This document shows, piece after piece, positions 48,645 to 58,251 of a DNA stretch of 64,000 bases. The position numbers and the translations under genes were made by a program. Source of the stretch: Rikenellaceae bacterium (lineage in GTDB: Bacteria > Bacteroidota > Bacteroidia > Bacteroidales > Rikenellaceae); NCBI GenBank assembly GCA_015059925.1, contig SUZL01000001.1, forward strand, positions 362,093 to 426,092, given 5' to 3'. Numbering within the stretch: position 1 is the first letter of the stretch; every line of letters starts with the position of its first letter. The notes beneath the pieces are model-generated. The model was not told the origin of the DNA. It searched no databases and saw only the letters and a list, made by a program, of their open reading frames with translations.

Positions 48645-48690
48645 CAACCCGGGCCGGAGGCAAAGCACTTCGGCTCGGGTTTTTGTTTGG
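48645..48690 (+). terminator. probable rho-independent terminator
   Basis: ACCCGGGCCG...CGGCTCGGGT then TTTTTG. Confidence 0.6.
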
Positions 48691-48940
48691 GGGTAATGGG
48701 TGAAAAAGCGTTGTGGGCGAATGTGATTTGGGATAATCGGGTGTTTTCGACTTATTTTAGCGATGTAGAAAAGTTACAATTTCTGGCCGTGAAAGTAAAA
48801 ATTTTAAGATTTTTTACTTAACTTTATGACCAAATAATTATATTTTATGCTACATAAATAGTGAATTTTGCTTGTGGCAGAAGAGAAATTAACCCAAAAC
48901 CGCTACTACGCAAACAAATCTAACCTAAAACTTCCATAAT

Positions 48941-50818
48941 ATGAAATCCATTGCCAGAATCCTTGCTACGTTCATTTTGCTCGTGGCAGCGTTTACGCCT
49001 CAGCAGATGCAGGCGCAATCGAATTACAAAAATTTCAAGGTGGCGATTTACACGCGCGCCTATGAGGTGCAGAAGATGACCGACCGCGAGTGGTTGGAAT
49101 CGACGTGGAAGACCATCTCAAATCAGGTGAAGGTCGATAAGATCTATCTTGAGACTCACCGCGACCTGCTCATTATCAAGAAGGATGAGATGAAGAAGAT
49201 CATCAAGTTCTTCAAGGATCAGGGCATCGAGGTGGCTGGCGGTATCACCTACACCATCGACGAGAGCAACGACTTCGAGACCTTCTGCTACACCGACCCC
49301 AAGGAGCGTGCGTTGGCGCAGGAGATCATCGAGCTCTCGGCAAGTCTCTTCGACGAGGTTATCCTCGACGACTTCTTCTTCACCGACTGCAAATGCGATC
49401 TCTGCGTCGAGGCCAAGGGCGACCGCACTTGGACCGAGTACCGTCTGGAGTTGATGAACGAGGCGGCCGAGAATGTTATCTTGAAGCCCGCCAAGAAGGT
49501 CAATCCCAACGTGAAGGTGATTATCAAGTACCCCAACTGGTACGACCACTTCCAAGGCCTCGGATTCGATCTGGAGAATGGTCCGAGAGTATTCGACGGC
49601 GTATATACAGGCACCGAGACACGCGACGCTGTGCGTAGCAACCAGCACCTGCAGCCCTATTTGGGTTATCTGGTATGGCGTTACTACAACAATCTGGCAC
49701 CGGGCCGCAATGGTGGCGGCTGGGTTGATACGGGCGGTATGCGTACCATCGACCGATACAGCGAGCAGCTCTGGATCACGATGTTCGCAAAGGCTCCCGA
49801 GATTACTCTGTTCGACTATCGCCAGATGCTCTACCCCTTGCGCGAGAGCCATCGCGCCGCTTGGCAGGGACAGGGCACGAGCTTCGATTTCGATAAGATG
49901 ATGCAGCCCGTCAAGCTCCACAACGAAACTGTTACCCCCACCACGCTGGCACGCGCTGCGGGTTACAGCCTCGAGGTTGTCGATGAGGCCATCGGCTTCT
50001 TGGGTGAGCCTATGGGAATCAAGAGCTACAAGCCCTACCACTCAACGGGCGAGGACTTCTTGCAGAACTACTTTGGTATGATCGGTATCCCGATGGATCT
50101 TGTGCCAGAGTTCCCCGCCGACGAGGATTTCATCATCCTGACCGAGCAGGCGAAGGCCGACAAGGATATTGTTGCCAAGATCCAGAAGCAGTTGCAGGCG
50201 GGTAAGGATGTGATGATCACTTCGGGCCTGCTGCGCGCACTTCAGGGCAAGGGTATCGAGAAGATCGTCGATCTGGAGTACACCGACCGCAAGGCGCTGA
50301 TCAACGAGGTGATGTTCTCGGGTCAGATCATCCCCACCAAGAAACCGATCCTGATGCAGCAGGTGCAGTATCAGACCAACGACTCGTGGGAGGTGATCTC
50401 GGGTATGGATGCAGGTCTGGGATGGCCGCTCATCCACCGAGGCAACTTCTCGAAGGGTAATCTCTACCTCTTCGTCGTGCCCGACAACTTCGCCGATCTG
50501 TACAATCTGCCCGATGCAGCGCTCAATAGAATCCGCGATCTGGTGAGCGCCCGCACGCTGCCCTACACGATCGAGGGCCCGAACAACGTGAGTCTGTACG
50601 TTTACGACAACAACACCATCGTTGTGGAGTCGTTCCACGACAAGGAGATCACCATCAACGTCGTTGCCGCTCCCTCGGCAAAGAACTCGGCCAAGGATAT
50701 GCTCTCGGGCGAGGTTATCAGTGGCGAGAAGCGAGCAGCTGTGTATCGTACGCCCGAGAAGGTGGCTTACGCAGTAAATCTTAAGCCGCACTCGTACAAG
50801 GTGATACGTTTTGAGTAA
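48941..50818 (+). CDS. putative glycoside hydrolase, unclassified; TIM barrel + GATase-like + beta domain (GH42-like architecture)
   Basis: Signal peptide; barrel-like strands (VDKIYLETHRD, IEVAGGITYT, DEVILDDFFFTDCKCDLC, VKVIIKYPNWYD, FDGVYTGTETRD); downstream DEDFIILTEQAKADKDIVAKIQKQLQAGKDVMITSGLLRAL. Confidence 0.6.
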   Translation: MKSIARILATFILLVAAFTPQQMQAQSNYKNFKVAIYTRAYEVQKMTDREWLESTWKTISNQVKVDKIYLETHRDLLIIKKDEMKKIIKFFKDQGIEVAGGITYTIDESNDFETFCYTDPKERALAQEIIELSASLFDEVILDDFFFTDCKCDLCVEAKGDRTWTEYRLELMNEAAENVILKPAKKVNPNVKVIIKYPNWYDHFQGLGFDLENGPRVFDGVYTGTETRDAVRSNQHLQPYLGYLVWRYYNNLAPGRNGGGWVDTGGMRTIDRYSEQLWITMFAKAPEITLFDYRQMLYPLRESHRAAWQGQGTSFDFDKMMQPVKLHNETVTPTTLARAAGYSLEVVDEAIGFLGEPMGIKSYKPYHSTGEDFLQNYFGMIGIPMDLVPEFPADEDFIILTEQAKADKDIVAKIQKQLQAGKDVMITSGLLRALQGKGIEKIVDLEYTDRKALINEVMFSGQIIPTKKPILMQQVQYQTNDSWEVISGMDAGLGWPLIHRGNFSKGNLYLFVVPDNFADLYNLPDAALNRIRDLVSARTLPYTIEGPNNVSLYVYDNNTIVVESFHDKEITINVVAAPSAKNSAKDMLSGEVISGEKRAAVYRTPEKVAYAVNLKPHSYKVIRFE

Positions 50819-50843
50819 GGAAAAGCAATAACACACATACACT

Positions 50844-53375
50844 ATGAAAAAACTTATCTACTCACTTCTTGCCTCGGTCGCACTGCTGTTTGCTGTGGAC
50901 GGCGTGGCACAGGAGTTCAAGATTACCCCGTCGGGGTACTTTAAGAATCAAGGCATCGACGTGATGGCCTTCGACGACATCTACCCCGAGGGACATCAGG
51001 GCGGCGTCTGCATCATTATGAATGGCCACCGCGTGGCAACCAATGGCGATATTCGTCTTGAGGCAACGCCCGGTCAGTGGCAGCCCGTGCCCAAGCAGCT
51101 TGACCGCAAGGTTGAGGGGAACTCGATTACGGCAATGATGATGTATCCCGACTCATCGCGCCACCTGACGGGCTTCAACCCGATGATCTACCCCGAACTC
51201 AACCTTACATATAAGGTTCGCGTCGAGGCCAAGGGTCGCCAGATCGAGGTTACGGTGGATTTGGATTCGCCCATTCCCGACTATCTGATCGGCAAGGCCG
51301 GTTTCAACCTCGAGTTCTTCCCCGGCTCGCTCTTCGGCAAGCCTTGGCTGATGGACGATAAGAGCGGTATCTACCCTCAGCAGCCCAACTCGCCGCTGCT
51401 CACGACACAGCCCAACCATCTGCATACGGGCGACTACCACAACGGCAAGAGCCCGCTGGCCGATATGGAGCACCTGATCGACAAGGGCTTCAGCCCCATC
51501 GTGGCCGATGACATCATCGCCGAGCCTTATGCCGTAGGTCGCAAGTTCACGTCGCGTCCCGACGATCCGTATAGCAAGGTTACCATCGAGTCGCTCACAG
51601 GCGATTTGAAACTCTACGACGGCCGTATGAACCACAACAACGGTTGGTTTGTGCTGCGTAGCGAGATCGCTGCCGGCGCAACGAAGGGAGCTGTTAAGTG
51701 GATCATCACGCCCAACGTCGTTGAGGATTGGATCTACAAGCCCGTGATCCAGACCTCGCAGATCGGCTACCACCCCGCACAGGACAAGGAGGCGATCATC
51801 GAGCTCGACATCCGCGACAACAGCCGCAAGGCGGCTCAGCTGGTACGCATCGACGCCGAGGGCGAGAAGGTCGTAAAGACCATCAACCCTTCGGAGTGGG
51901 GCAAGTTCCTGCGCTACAACTATCTGAAGGTTAATTTTACGGACGTTAAGCAGTCGGGCATATATCAGATTAAGTATGGCGACTCATCGTCGCCCATCTT
52001 CCGCATCGACGAGACGGTCTATGATCGTGGCGTATGGCAGCCCGTGCTGGAGTACTTCCTACCCGTACAGATGTGTCATATGCGCGTTGCGGAGAAGTAT
52101 CGCGTATGGCACGATGCCTGCCATATGGACGATGCACAGATGGCTCCCGCCCACAACCACATCGACGGCTACGACCAGAAGCCGGGCCTGTCGAAGTATG
52201 AGGCTGGCGAGGTTGTGCCGGGTGTGAATATCGGTGGCTGGCACGATGCGGGCGACTTCGACCTGCGCATCGAGTCGCAGGCGGGCGAGACCTACATCCT
52301 CGCGCTGGCTTACGAGGCGTTCCGCCCCGATCTGGATGTAACCTCAATCGACCAGATCAACCGCGTAACGGAGATTCATCAGGCCGACGGCAAGAACGAT
52401 ATGTTGCAGCAGGTGGAGAATGGTGCGCTGAGCGTTGTCAGCTCATACTTGGCACTCGGCCGTCTGTATCGCGGAATCATCACCAACAACCTGCGTCAGT
52501 ACGTTCTGCTGGGCGATGCTGCGGCGATGACCGACGGCAAGATCGGCAACGAGGACGACCGCTGGATCTTCACCGAGGATAACCCCTCACGCGAGATGTC
52601 AACCGCTGCACAGCTCGCTGCCGCATCGCGCGTGCTACGAGAGTTCAACGACACGCTCAGCGTGCATTGCCTCAACATCTCACGCGAGATCTTTGCAACA
52701 ACGGGCCGAGGCAACGACCGCATCCTCAACCAGAAGATTCAGGCCGCTGTGGAGCTCTATCTTACAACGGGCGAGGATCAGTATCTGAATTTCCTCTACG
52801 ACAATCAGCAGGCTATCGTCGAGCGTATCGGTAGCGTAGCGTGGTTTACGGCTCGTGTCGAGCAGAAGATTGCAAAGCTGGGGGACAAGCGTGCAAAGGC
52901 CTTCTCGAAGGCGTTCCGCGAGGCTCTGCCCAAGGTGGAGAGCGATTTGCAGGTGCAGGTCAAGGAGACTCCTTATGGCGTTCCCTATCGTCCCCACATC
53001 TGGGGTGCGGGCTGGGACATCCAGAGTTTCGGCTATCGCCACTACTTCCTCGCATCGGCCTATCCCGAGATCTTCTCGAAGGCTCCGATCTTCAATGCGC
53101 TGAACTTCATCCTCGGTTGCCATCCGGGCTCTAATCAGGCTTCGTTTGCATCGGGCGTAGGTGCCGAGTCGGCAACGGTAGGTTACGGTTTGAACCGTGC
53201 CGATTGGTCGTATATCCCCGGTGGTGTGATTTCGGGTACGGCGCTCATTCGTCCCGACTTCCCCGAGCTGCTGACCTTCCCGTTCCTGTGGCAGCAGACC
53301 GAGTATGTGATGGGCGGAGGATCGTCGCACTATATGTTCCTTGTGCTGGCCGCCCAGCAATTCCTAAAGAGCTAA
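50844..53375 (+). CDS. glycoside hydrolase family 9 with N-terminal Ig-like (CelD_N) domain
   Basis: VIQTSQIGYHPAQDKEAIIE..., GVNIGGWHDAGDFDLR, late region FILGCHPGSNQASFASGVG. Confidence 0.9.
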   Translation: MKKLIYSLLASVALLFAVDGVAQEFKITPSGYFKNQGIDVMAFDDIYPEGHQGGVCIIMNGHRVATNGDIRLEATPGQWQPVPKQLDRKVEGNSITAMMMYPDSSRHLTGFNPMIYPELNLTYKVRVEAKGRQIEVTVDLDSPIPDYLIGKAGFNLEFFPGSLFGKPWLMDDKSGIYPQQPNSPLLTTQPNHLHTGDYHNGKSPLADMEHLIDKGFSPIVADDIIAEPYAVGRKFTSRPDDPYSKVTIESLTGDLKLYDGRMNHNNGWFVLRSEIAAGATKGAVKWIITPNVVEDWIYKPVIQTSQIGYHPAQDKEAIIELDIRDNSRKAAQLVRIDAEGEKVVKTINPSEWGKFLRYNYLKVNFTDVKQSGIYQIKYGDSSSPIFRIDETVYDRGVWQPVLEYFLPVQMCHMRVAEKYRVWHDACHMDDAQMAPAHNHIDGYDQKPGLSKYEAGEVVPGVNIGGWHDAGDFDLRIESQAGETYILALAYEAFRPDLDVTSIDQINRVTEIHQADGKNDMLQQVENGALSVVSSYLALGRLYRGIITNNLRQYVLLGDAAAMTDGKIGNEDDRWIFTEDNPSREMSTAAQLAAASRVLREFNDTLSVHCLNISREIFATTGRGNDRILNQKIQAAVELYLTTGEDQYLNFLYDNQQAIVERIGSVAWFTARVEQKIAKLGDKRAKAFSKAFREALPKVESDLQVQVKETPYGVPYRPHIWGAGWDIQSFGYRHYFLASAYPEIFSKAPIFNALNFILGCHPGSNQASFASGVGAESATVGYGLNRADWSYIPGGVISGTALIRPDFPELLTFPFLWQQTEYVMGGGSSHYMFLVLAAQQFLKS

Positions 53376-53380
53376 AACGA

Positions 53381-53415
53381 AAAAGCTGGTCCCCGACGGG
53401 ATCAGCTTTTTTTTG
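53381..53415 (+). terminator. rho-independent terminator
   Basis: AAAAAGCTGGTCCCCGACGGGATCAGCTTTTTTTT. Confidence 0.75.
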
Positions 53416-53437
53416 CGATATTACTCAAGTTTGTGTA

Positions 53438-53475
53438 TAAAAAAGGTTGGCCACTAAAGCCAACCTTTTTTATAC
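53438..53475. terminator. bidirectional rho-independent terminator
   Basis: AAAAAAGGTTGGCCACTAAAGCCAACCTTTTTTAT. Confidence 0.8.
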
Positions 53476-53488
53476 ATATCGCGGAGGA

Positions 53489-56400
53489 TTACCAACCCAG
53501 ATCCTTCATCGTGCGCGGTGCGGGAGTCTTGGGCAGAGGCTTGCGATCCTTGAGCTGCTCGAGGGCAACCTCGATCGCCTTGTTGAGCTGCTCATCCTCG
53601 CCAGCGAACTCCTTGATAGGATCGTTGTCGATCAGAATATCGGGATCAACGCCGTGATTCTCCACGATCCACTCGCCCGTTTTGGCGTCGTAGTTGGTGA
53701 AGAAGGGCACGCGAACGTCCGTACCATCGATATAGGGCAGCGAGCCACTGATACCTACGATACCACCCCAAGTGCGAGTACCGATAACCGTACCCAGATC
53801 GTTAGCCTTGAAGCTCCACGGGAACAGGTCGCCATCCGATGCCGAGTACTTATCAACGAGCAGCACCTTCGGGCCGTGATGCGTAGCGTCGGGAATCGTA
53901 CCGTTGCGCTCCTGACCGCGATACATCGTCATACGATAAGCCTGACGCAGCAGACGCTCGATGATCATCGGCGATACATTACCACCACCATTAGCACGGT
54001 CGTCGATAATCAACGCCTCCTTGTCGAGCTGCGGGTAGAAGTAACGGGCAAACTCGTTCAAGCCCTCGGCGCTCATATCGGGAATGTAGATGTAACCCAC
54101 GCGGCCATTGGTTGCCTCCGATACCTTGCGGATGTTCTCCTGCACCCAATTGTAGTGGTATAGCGGATACTCGTTATCGATGGGGCTTACGACAACCTTG
54201 CGAGCGCCCTCGGCTGAAGCCGATGAGCTGATGCTCAGCTCGGTCAGCACGTTAGCCTTGCCAACCAGAAGCTGGTAGATATTCTTAACGCTCGATGTGG
54301 GAATGCCGTCGATTGCAACGATATAGTCGCCCTCCTTAACATCCACTCCGGGCTCGGCCAGAGGTGAACGCAGCGTCTGGCTATATACGCCGCCGGGCAG
54401 GATCTTCTCGATGCGGTAGAAGCCACTCTTATCCTTCTTCAGCTCCGCGCCGAGCAAACCCATCGGGATGCGCTCGATGGCGGGCATCTCACCGGGATTG
54501 ACGTAGGCGTGGCCGCAGCCAACCTCCGAGATCATCTCGCCGATGATGTAGTTCAAGTCGAGGCGTGTCTTGGCATAGGGCAACAGCACCTCATACTTCT
54601 TCTTAATAGCCTTCCAGTCCAGACCGTGCATATTCTCCAGATAGAAACCATCGCGGAATGCGCGCCATACCTCGTCGTAGATCTGTGCCCACTCCTCGGC
54701 ATAATTAACCTCGGCTACCATATCCTTCGTGCTGATGGCATCTCTAAGGTTTGCCTTCGCGGTAGGGAAGTCGGCAACGAACATCTGACGGCCCTTCATA
54801 TAGAGAGCCTTCTTGCTGCCGGGCGTAACCGTAACAGATGCACCCTCGGCTACGGTCTCCTCCTTCTGTGTCTTGAGATCGAAGGCCTTCAGACCGCCCG
54901 AACCAGAGTAATAAACTTTCTTGCCATCCGAGTAGAAGTTACGATACATTCCTGCGGGCAAGGGCAGCTTGATGATGCGGCCGGGGAGGTTGTCGGTGTC
55001 GATCTGCACCTCAACGGGGCCCTCGGCGGGCTTCGGAGCATCAACAGCGCCGTCTGTGGGGAGCAGCGGCGAGGGTGTAGCCTTCGAAAGCATAGCCATA
55101 TATACGCCATTCATACGCGTATAGACGTGATTCCACTCGGTCTGGCTATAGGTAGAGTTAAAGTCGCGTGCCGAGGTGAAGATCAGATACTTACCATCGG
55201 TACTGAACGCGGGGGCAGACGATGAGTACCAACGCTCCGTTACGGGGTACTCCTTCTTCGATGCGAGGTTGAATACATAGACAACGCTCATATCGTTCTC
55301 GGCGCTCTTGGTATAGGTGATCCACTTGCTGTCGGGTGAGAACGAAACGCCACCGGGCTCGCCGTTGGGATTCTGCATCAGCGTCTGCTTGCTCTTCGAG
55401 GCGATTGTTACCTCCACCAGACGATTCTTGCGGTCGGTGTAGAGCAGAGTCTTTGAGTCGGGTGCCCAGATAACTTGACGGATGTAGGTGTCGCTACCCT
55501 TGGTGAGCTGCTGTGGCTCGCCATCCTCGCCCTGCAACCATACCTCAGTCTCGCCCGTGCGGTCGCTGATGTAGGCGATCCACTTGCCATCGGGACTCCA
55601 CTTCGCACCGCGCTCGTTTGCGCCCGAGGTTCGGGTGATGTTGCGTGTTACGCCCTTCTCTACGGGTACGTTAAATACCTCGCCACGAGCCGTTACGGCT
55701 ACGCGCTTACCATCGGGTGAGAGGCTCGCCGCGGTGAGGTTACTGGCTACATTCTTCAGCTCCTTGCGAGCGTAGATGTTCTCCGAGTTGAGCGTAATCG
55801 ATACTTTCTCGGCCTTGCGGGTGCGGGGGTCGAACTTGAAGATGTAACCGCCCTGCTCATACACGATAATCTCGCCGTTGGTCGAGGGGAACTTGATGTC
55901 GTAGTCGGTGTAGTTGGTTACCTTCTCGGTCTTCTTCGTCGAGGTGTTATATACGAAGAGGTTCATCGTGCGATCGCGGTCGCTGATGAAGAAGATCTCC
56001 TCGCCAATCCACATCGGGAAGATATCCTGCGATACGTTGTTTGTAACGTTCTCCACCTTCTTGGCTGCGGGATCGTAGATCCATACATCGTCGGCCATAC
56101 CGCCCTTATAGTATTTCCAAGTGCGGAACTCGCGCATCACGCGGTTGTAGGCCAACTTCTTGCCATCAGGCGAGTAAGAGCAGAAACCACCCTCGGGCAA
56201 GGGCAACTGCTCCGACATACCGCCATCCTTTGAGATCGACCACAGCTTGCCGCTGAAGCCGTCGCCGATGCGGTTGCGGTAAAGGATATCCTTACCGTCG
56301 CGCGTCCACGTCATCACGATGTTGTTGGGGCCCATACGATCGCCCAGATCGTCGCGGCTGTTGGTTGCCGTGTAGGTCAGACGCTCGGGCTCGCCACCAT

Positions 56401-56680
56401 TACGGGGAATGAGGTAAACCTCCGTATTGCCGTCATACTGGCCCGTGAAGGCGATAGACTCGCCATCGGGCGAGAAGCGAGCGAACATCTCCGTTCCGAC
56501 GTGCGAGGTAAGGCGCTGTGCCTCACCGCCTGCGAGCGGAGCGCGATACAGATCGCCTGCGTAGGTAAATACCACATCCTGACCATTGGTGGCCGGGAAG
56601 CGCAGCAGGCGGGCCTCGTCAGCCGAGGCGCTCAGGACTGCTCCCGAGAGGAGCAGCGAGAATAATAATTTCTTATTCAT
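53489..56680 (-). CDS. tricorn protease-like S41 peptidase (beta-propeller, PDZ)
   Basis: WD/PD40-like repeats (FSPDGESIAFTGQYDGNTEVYLI...), PDZ, LIIDDRANGGGNVSPMIIERL, DKYSASDGDLFPWSFK. Confidence 0.95.
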   Translation of the reverse strand: MNKKLLFSLLLSGAVLSASADEARLLRFPATNGQDVVFTYAGDLYRAPLAGGEAQRLTSHVGTEMFARFSPDGESIAFTGQYDGNTEVYLIPRNGGEPERLTYTATNSRDDLGDRMGPNNIVMTWTRDGKDILYRNRIGDGFSGKLWSISKDGGMSEQLPLPEGGFCSYSPDGKKLAYNRVMREFRTWKYYKGGMADDVWIYDPAAKKVENVTNNVSQDIFPMWIGEEIFFISDRDRTMNLFVYNTSTKKTEKVTNYTDYDIKFPSTNGEIIVYEQGGYIFKFDPRTRKAEKVSITLNSENIYARKELKNVASNLTAASLSPDGKRVAVTARGEVFNVPVEKGVTRNITRTSGANERGAKWSPDGKWIAYISDRTGETEVWLQGEDGEPQQLTKGSDTYIRQVIWAPDSKTLLYTDRKNRLVEVTIASKSKQTLMQNPNGEPGGVSFSPDSKWITYTKSAENDMSVVYVFNLASKKEYPVTERWYSSSAPAFSTDGKYLIFTSARDFNSTYSQTEWNHVYTRMNGVYMAMLSKATPSPLLPTDGAVDAPKPAEGPVEVQIDTDNLPGRIIKLPLPAGMYRNFYSDGKKVYYSGSGGLKAFDLKTQKEETVAEGASVTVTPGSKKALYMKGRQMFVADFPTAKANLRDAISTKDMVAEVNYAEEWAQIYDEVWRAFRDGFYLENMHGLDWKAIKKKYEVLLPYAKTRLDLNYIIGEMISEVGCGHAYVNPGEMPAIERIPMGLLGAELKKDKSGFYRIEKILPGGVYSQTLRSPLAEPGVDVKEGDYIVAIDGIPTSSVKNIYQLLVGKANVLTELSISSSASAEGARKVVVSPIDNEYPLYHYNWVQENIRKVSEATNGRVGYIYIPDMSAEGLNEFARYFYPQLDKEALIIDDRANGGGNVSPMIIERLLRQAYRMTMYRGQERNGTIPDATHHGPKVLLVDKYSASDGDLFPWSFKANDLGTVIGTRTWGGIVGISGSLPYIDGTDVRVPFFTNYDAKTGEWIVENHGVDPDILIDNDPIKEFAGEDEQLNKAIEVALEQLKDRKPLPKTPAPRTMKDLGW

Positions 56681-56726
56681 AAGATTGAATTATTGGTTAT
56701 TGTATTATCATCATATATACCTACCA

Positions 56727-56845
56727 AAGCGGCACTTTAGGAGCCGCTCGGCGGCGACCAAAGCCCCTGCCTGAGGCGGGGGGGTGGGGGTGGGTCAGAA
56801 ACTGTTAATGCGGCCAGCGGCCGCAAGGTAGGCCGTCAGGAGCAG
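56727..56845. repeat. G-rich, hairpin-containing intergenic element
   Basis: AGCGGCACTTTAGGAGCCGCT hairpin, GCCCCTGCCTGAGGCGGGGGGGTGGGGGTGGG, GCGGCCAGCGGCCGC. Confidence 0.5.
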
Positions 56846-56863
56846 ATTAACTTAAAGACTACT

Positions 56864-58051
56864 TTATTTCCAAAGATTAGGAAGGAAACTATAATAAAGC
56901 AGATGACGCCACGTCATAAAGTCGTGTGCCGAGAAGCCGCCGATGTAGTATTCGTGCTCGACACCCATCGCCTCCAACTGCTTATGAAGCAGTGTGTGGC
57001 GCGACTCGTCGTTGGTCTCGTACTTACCTGCGCCGATGAAGATGTAGTCGAAGTCGGCCTTCTCGAAAGCAGCCTTGTCGCGGCCCATTGCTACGTTATC
57101 CTCGCCAAAAGCCTTCTCGTCGGCAGCCGTCAGCGCGGCACTCAAGATTCCGAGCGACGAGAAGAGATCGGGGTTGCGGAAGCCGATATACTGCGTGTGG
57201 CGGCCACCCATCGAAAGACCTGCCAGCGCGCGGCCCTTGCGGTCGCGGATGGTGCTGTAATGAGAATCCACCCACGGGATGATGCTCTCCTTATACTCGC
57301 GCTCCATCATCTTGAACGAGAGGGCGCTATGGTTGGGCGTTGAGCGGTGAACGATCTGGTTGTTTACCATCACTACGATCGTAGGCTCGATCTTGCCCTC
57401 GGCAATCATATTATCCATAATCCAATTCACCTGACCGTACTTATACCACGAGTCGGTAGCCTCGCCCGAGCCACCCATAAGGTAGAGAACGGGGTACTTC
57501 TTCGTTGCATCGTACTTCGGGGGAGTATAGACCACGATCGCACGCAGGCCATTCGACACGGTCGAGTTGTAGTAGCTCGTGGTAACCGATCCGTGCTCAA
57601 CAGCGGGATTGGGATCGTAGTACGCGGGCTTGTCGCCGTGAACGTAGAGCATACTCGATGCGGGCATCGTGCCGTGATTGTGGAGCGTATTGGCGGGATC
57701 GACGAAGCTCACGCCATCGACGCTGAAGGTGTAGGTATAGACATCGGGCGTGAATGGGCCGGCCTTAACCGACCAGATGCCCTTGTCGTCCTTGGTCATC
57801 TCGGCACTGCGAACATCCATACCGCCCGTAAACATCGTACCGCGCACCACCACCTGCTCGGCGTTGGGAGCGTAGAGACGGAACGTAACGGTGTGGTCGT
57901 CGTGCACCTCGGGGGAGATCACGCGCGCGCCCATCGGGGCAAGGCCCTCGGTGTTTGCCTGTGGATTGTGAGTTTCGTTTACCCACGACTGCTGAGCCGC
58001 GGCCGACAGCGAAACAAATGTCGCTGCAAGAATAAAAATAACTCTCTTCAT
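56864..58051 (-). CDS. secreted esterase, CE1-like with N-terminal CBM48/E-set domain (start reassigned to MKRVIFILAA...)
   Basis: HTVTFRLYAPNAEQVVVRGTM; YPVLYLMGGSGEATDSWYKYG; RALAGLSMGGRHTQYIG. Confidence 0.88.
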   Translation of the reverse strand: MKRVIFILAATFVSLSAAAQQSWVNETHNPQANTEGLAPMGARVISPEVHDDHTVTFRLYAPNAEQVVVRGTMFTGGMDVRSAEMTKDDKGIWSVKAGPFTPDVYTYTFSVDGVSFVDPANTLHNHGTMPASSMLYVHGDKPAYYDPNPAVEHGSVTTSYYNSTVSNGLRAIVVYTPPKYDATKKYPVLYLMGGSGEATDSWYKYGQVNWIMDNMIAEGKIEPTIVVMVNNQIVHRSTPNHSALSFKMMEREYKESIIPWVDSHYSTIRDRKGRALAGLSMGGRHTQYIGFRNPDLFSSLGILSAALTAADEKAFGEDNVAMGRDKAAFEKADFDYIFIGAGKYETNDESRHTLLHKQLEAMGVEHEYYIGGFSAHDFMTWRHLLYYSFLPNLWK

Positions 58052-58251
58052 ATTGTTCGGGTTTAAGTATTTGGCTAACCTAACGGAGTGTTTGTCTTTT
58101 GACAAAGATAGCGAAAAATTGATAATGCGACTCCGAGAGCCGATTTTTCTTATTGATTTTGACACTTTTTTGCATCGTTATACATTATAATATGTAACAT
58201 TTTCGATTATAATTACTATTTTTGCTCCCAAAGACACCAAAAACAATGACT

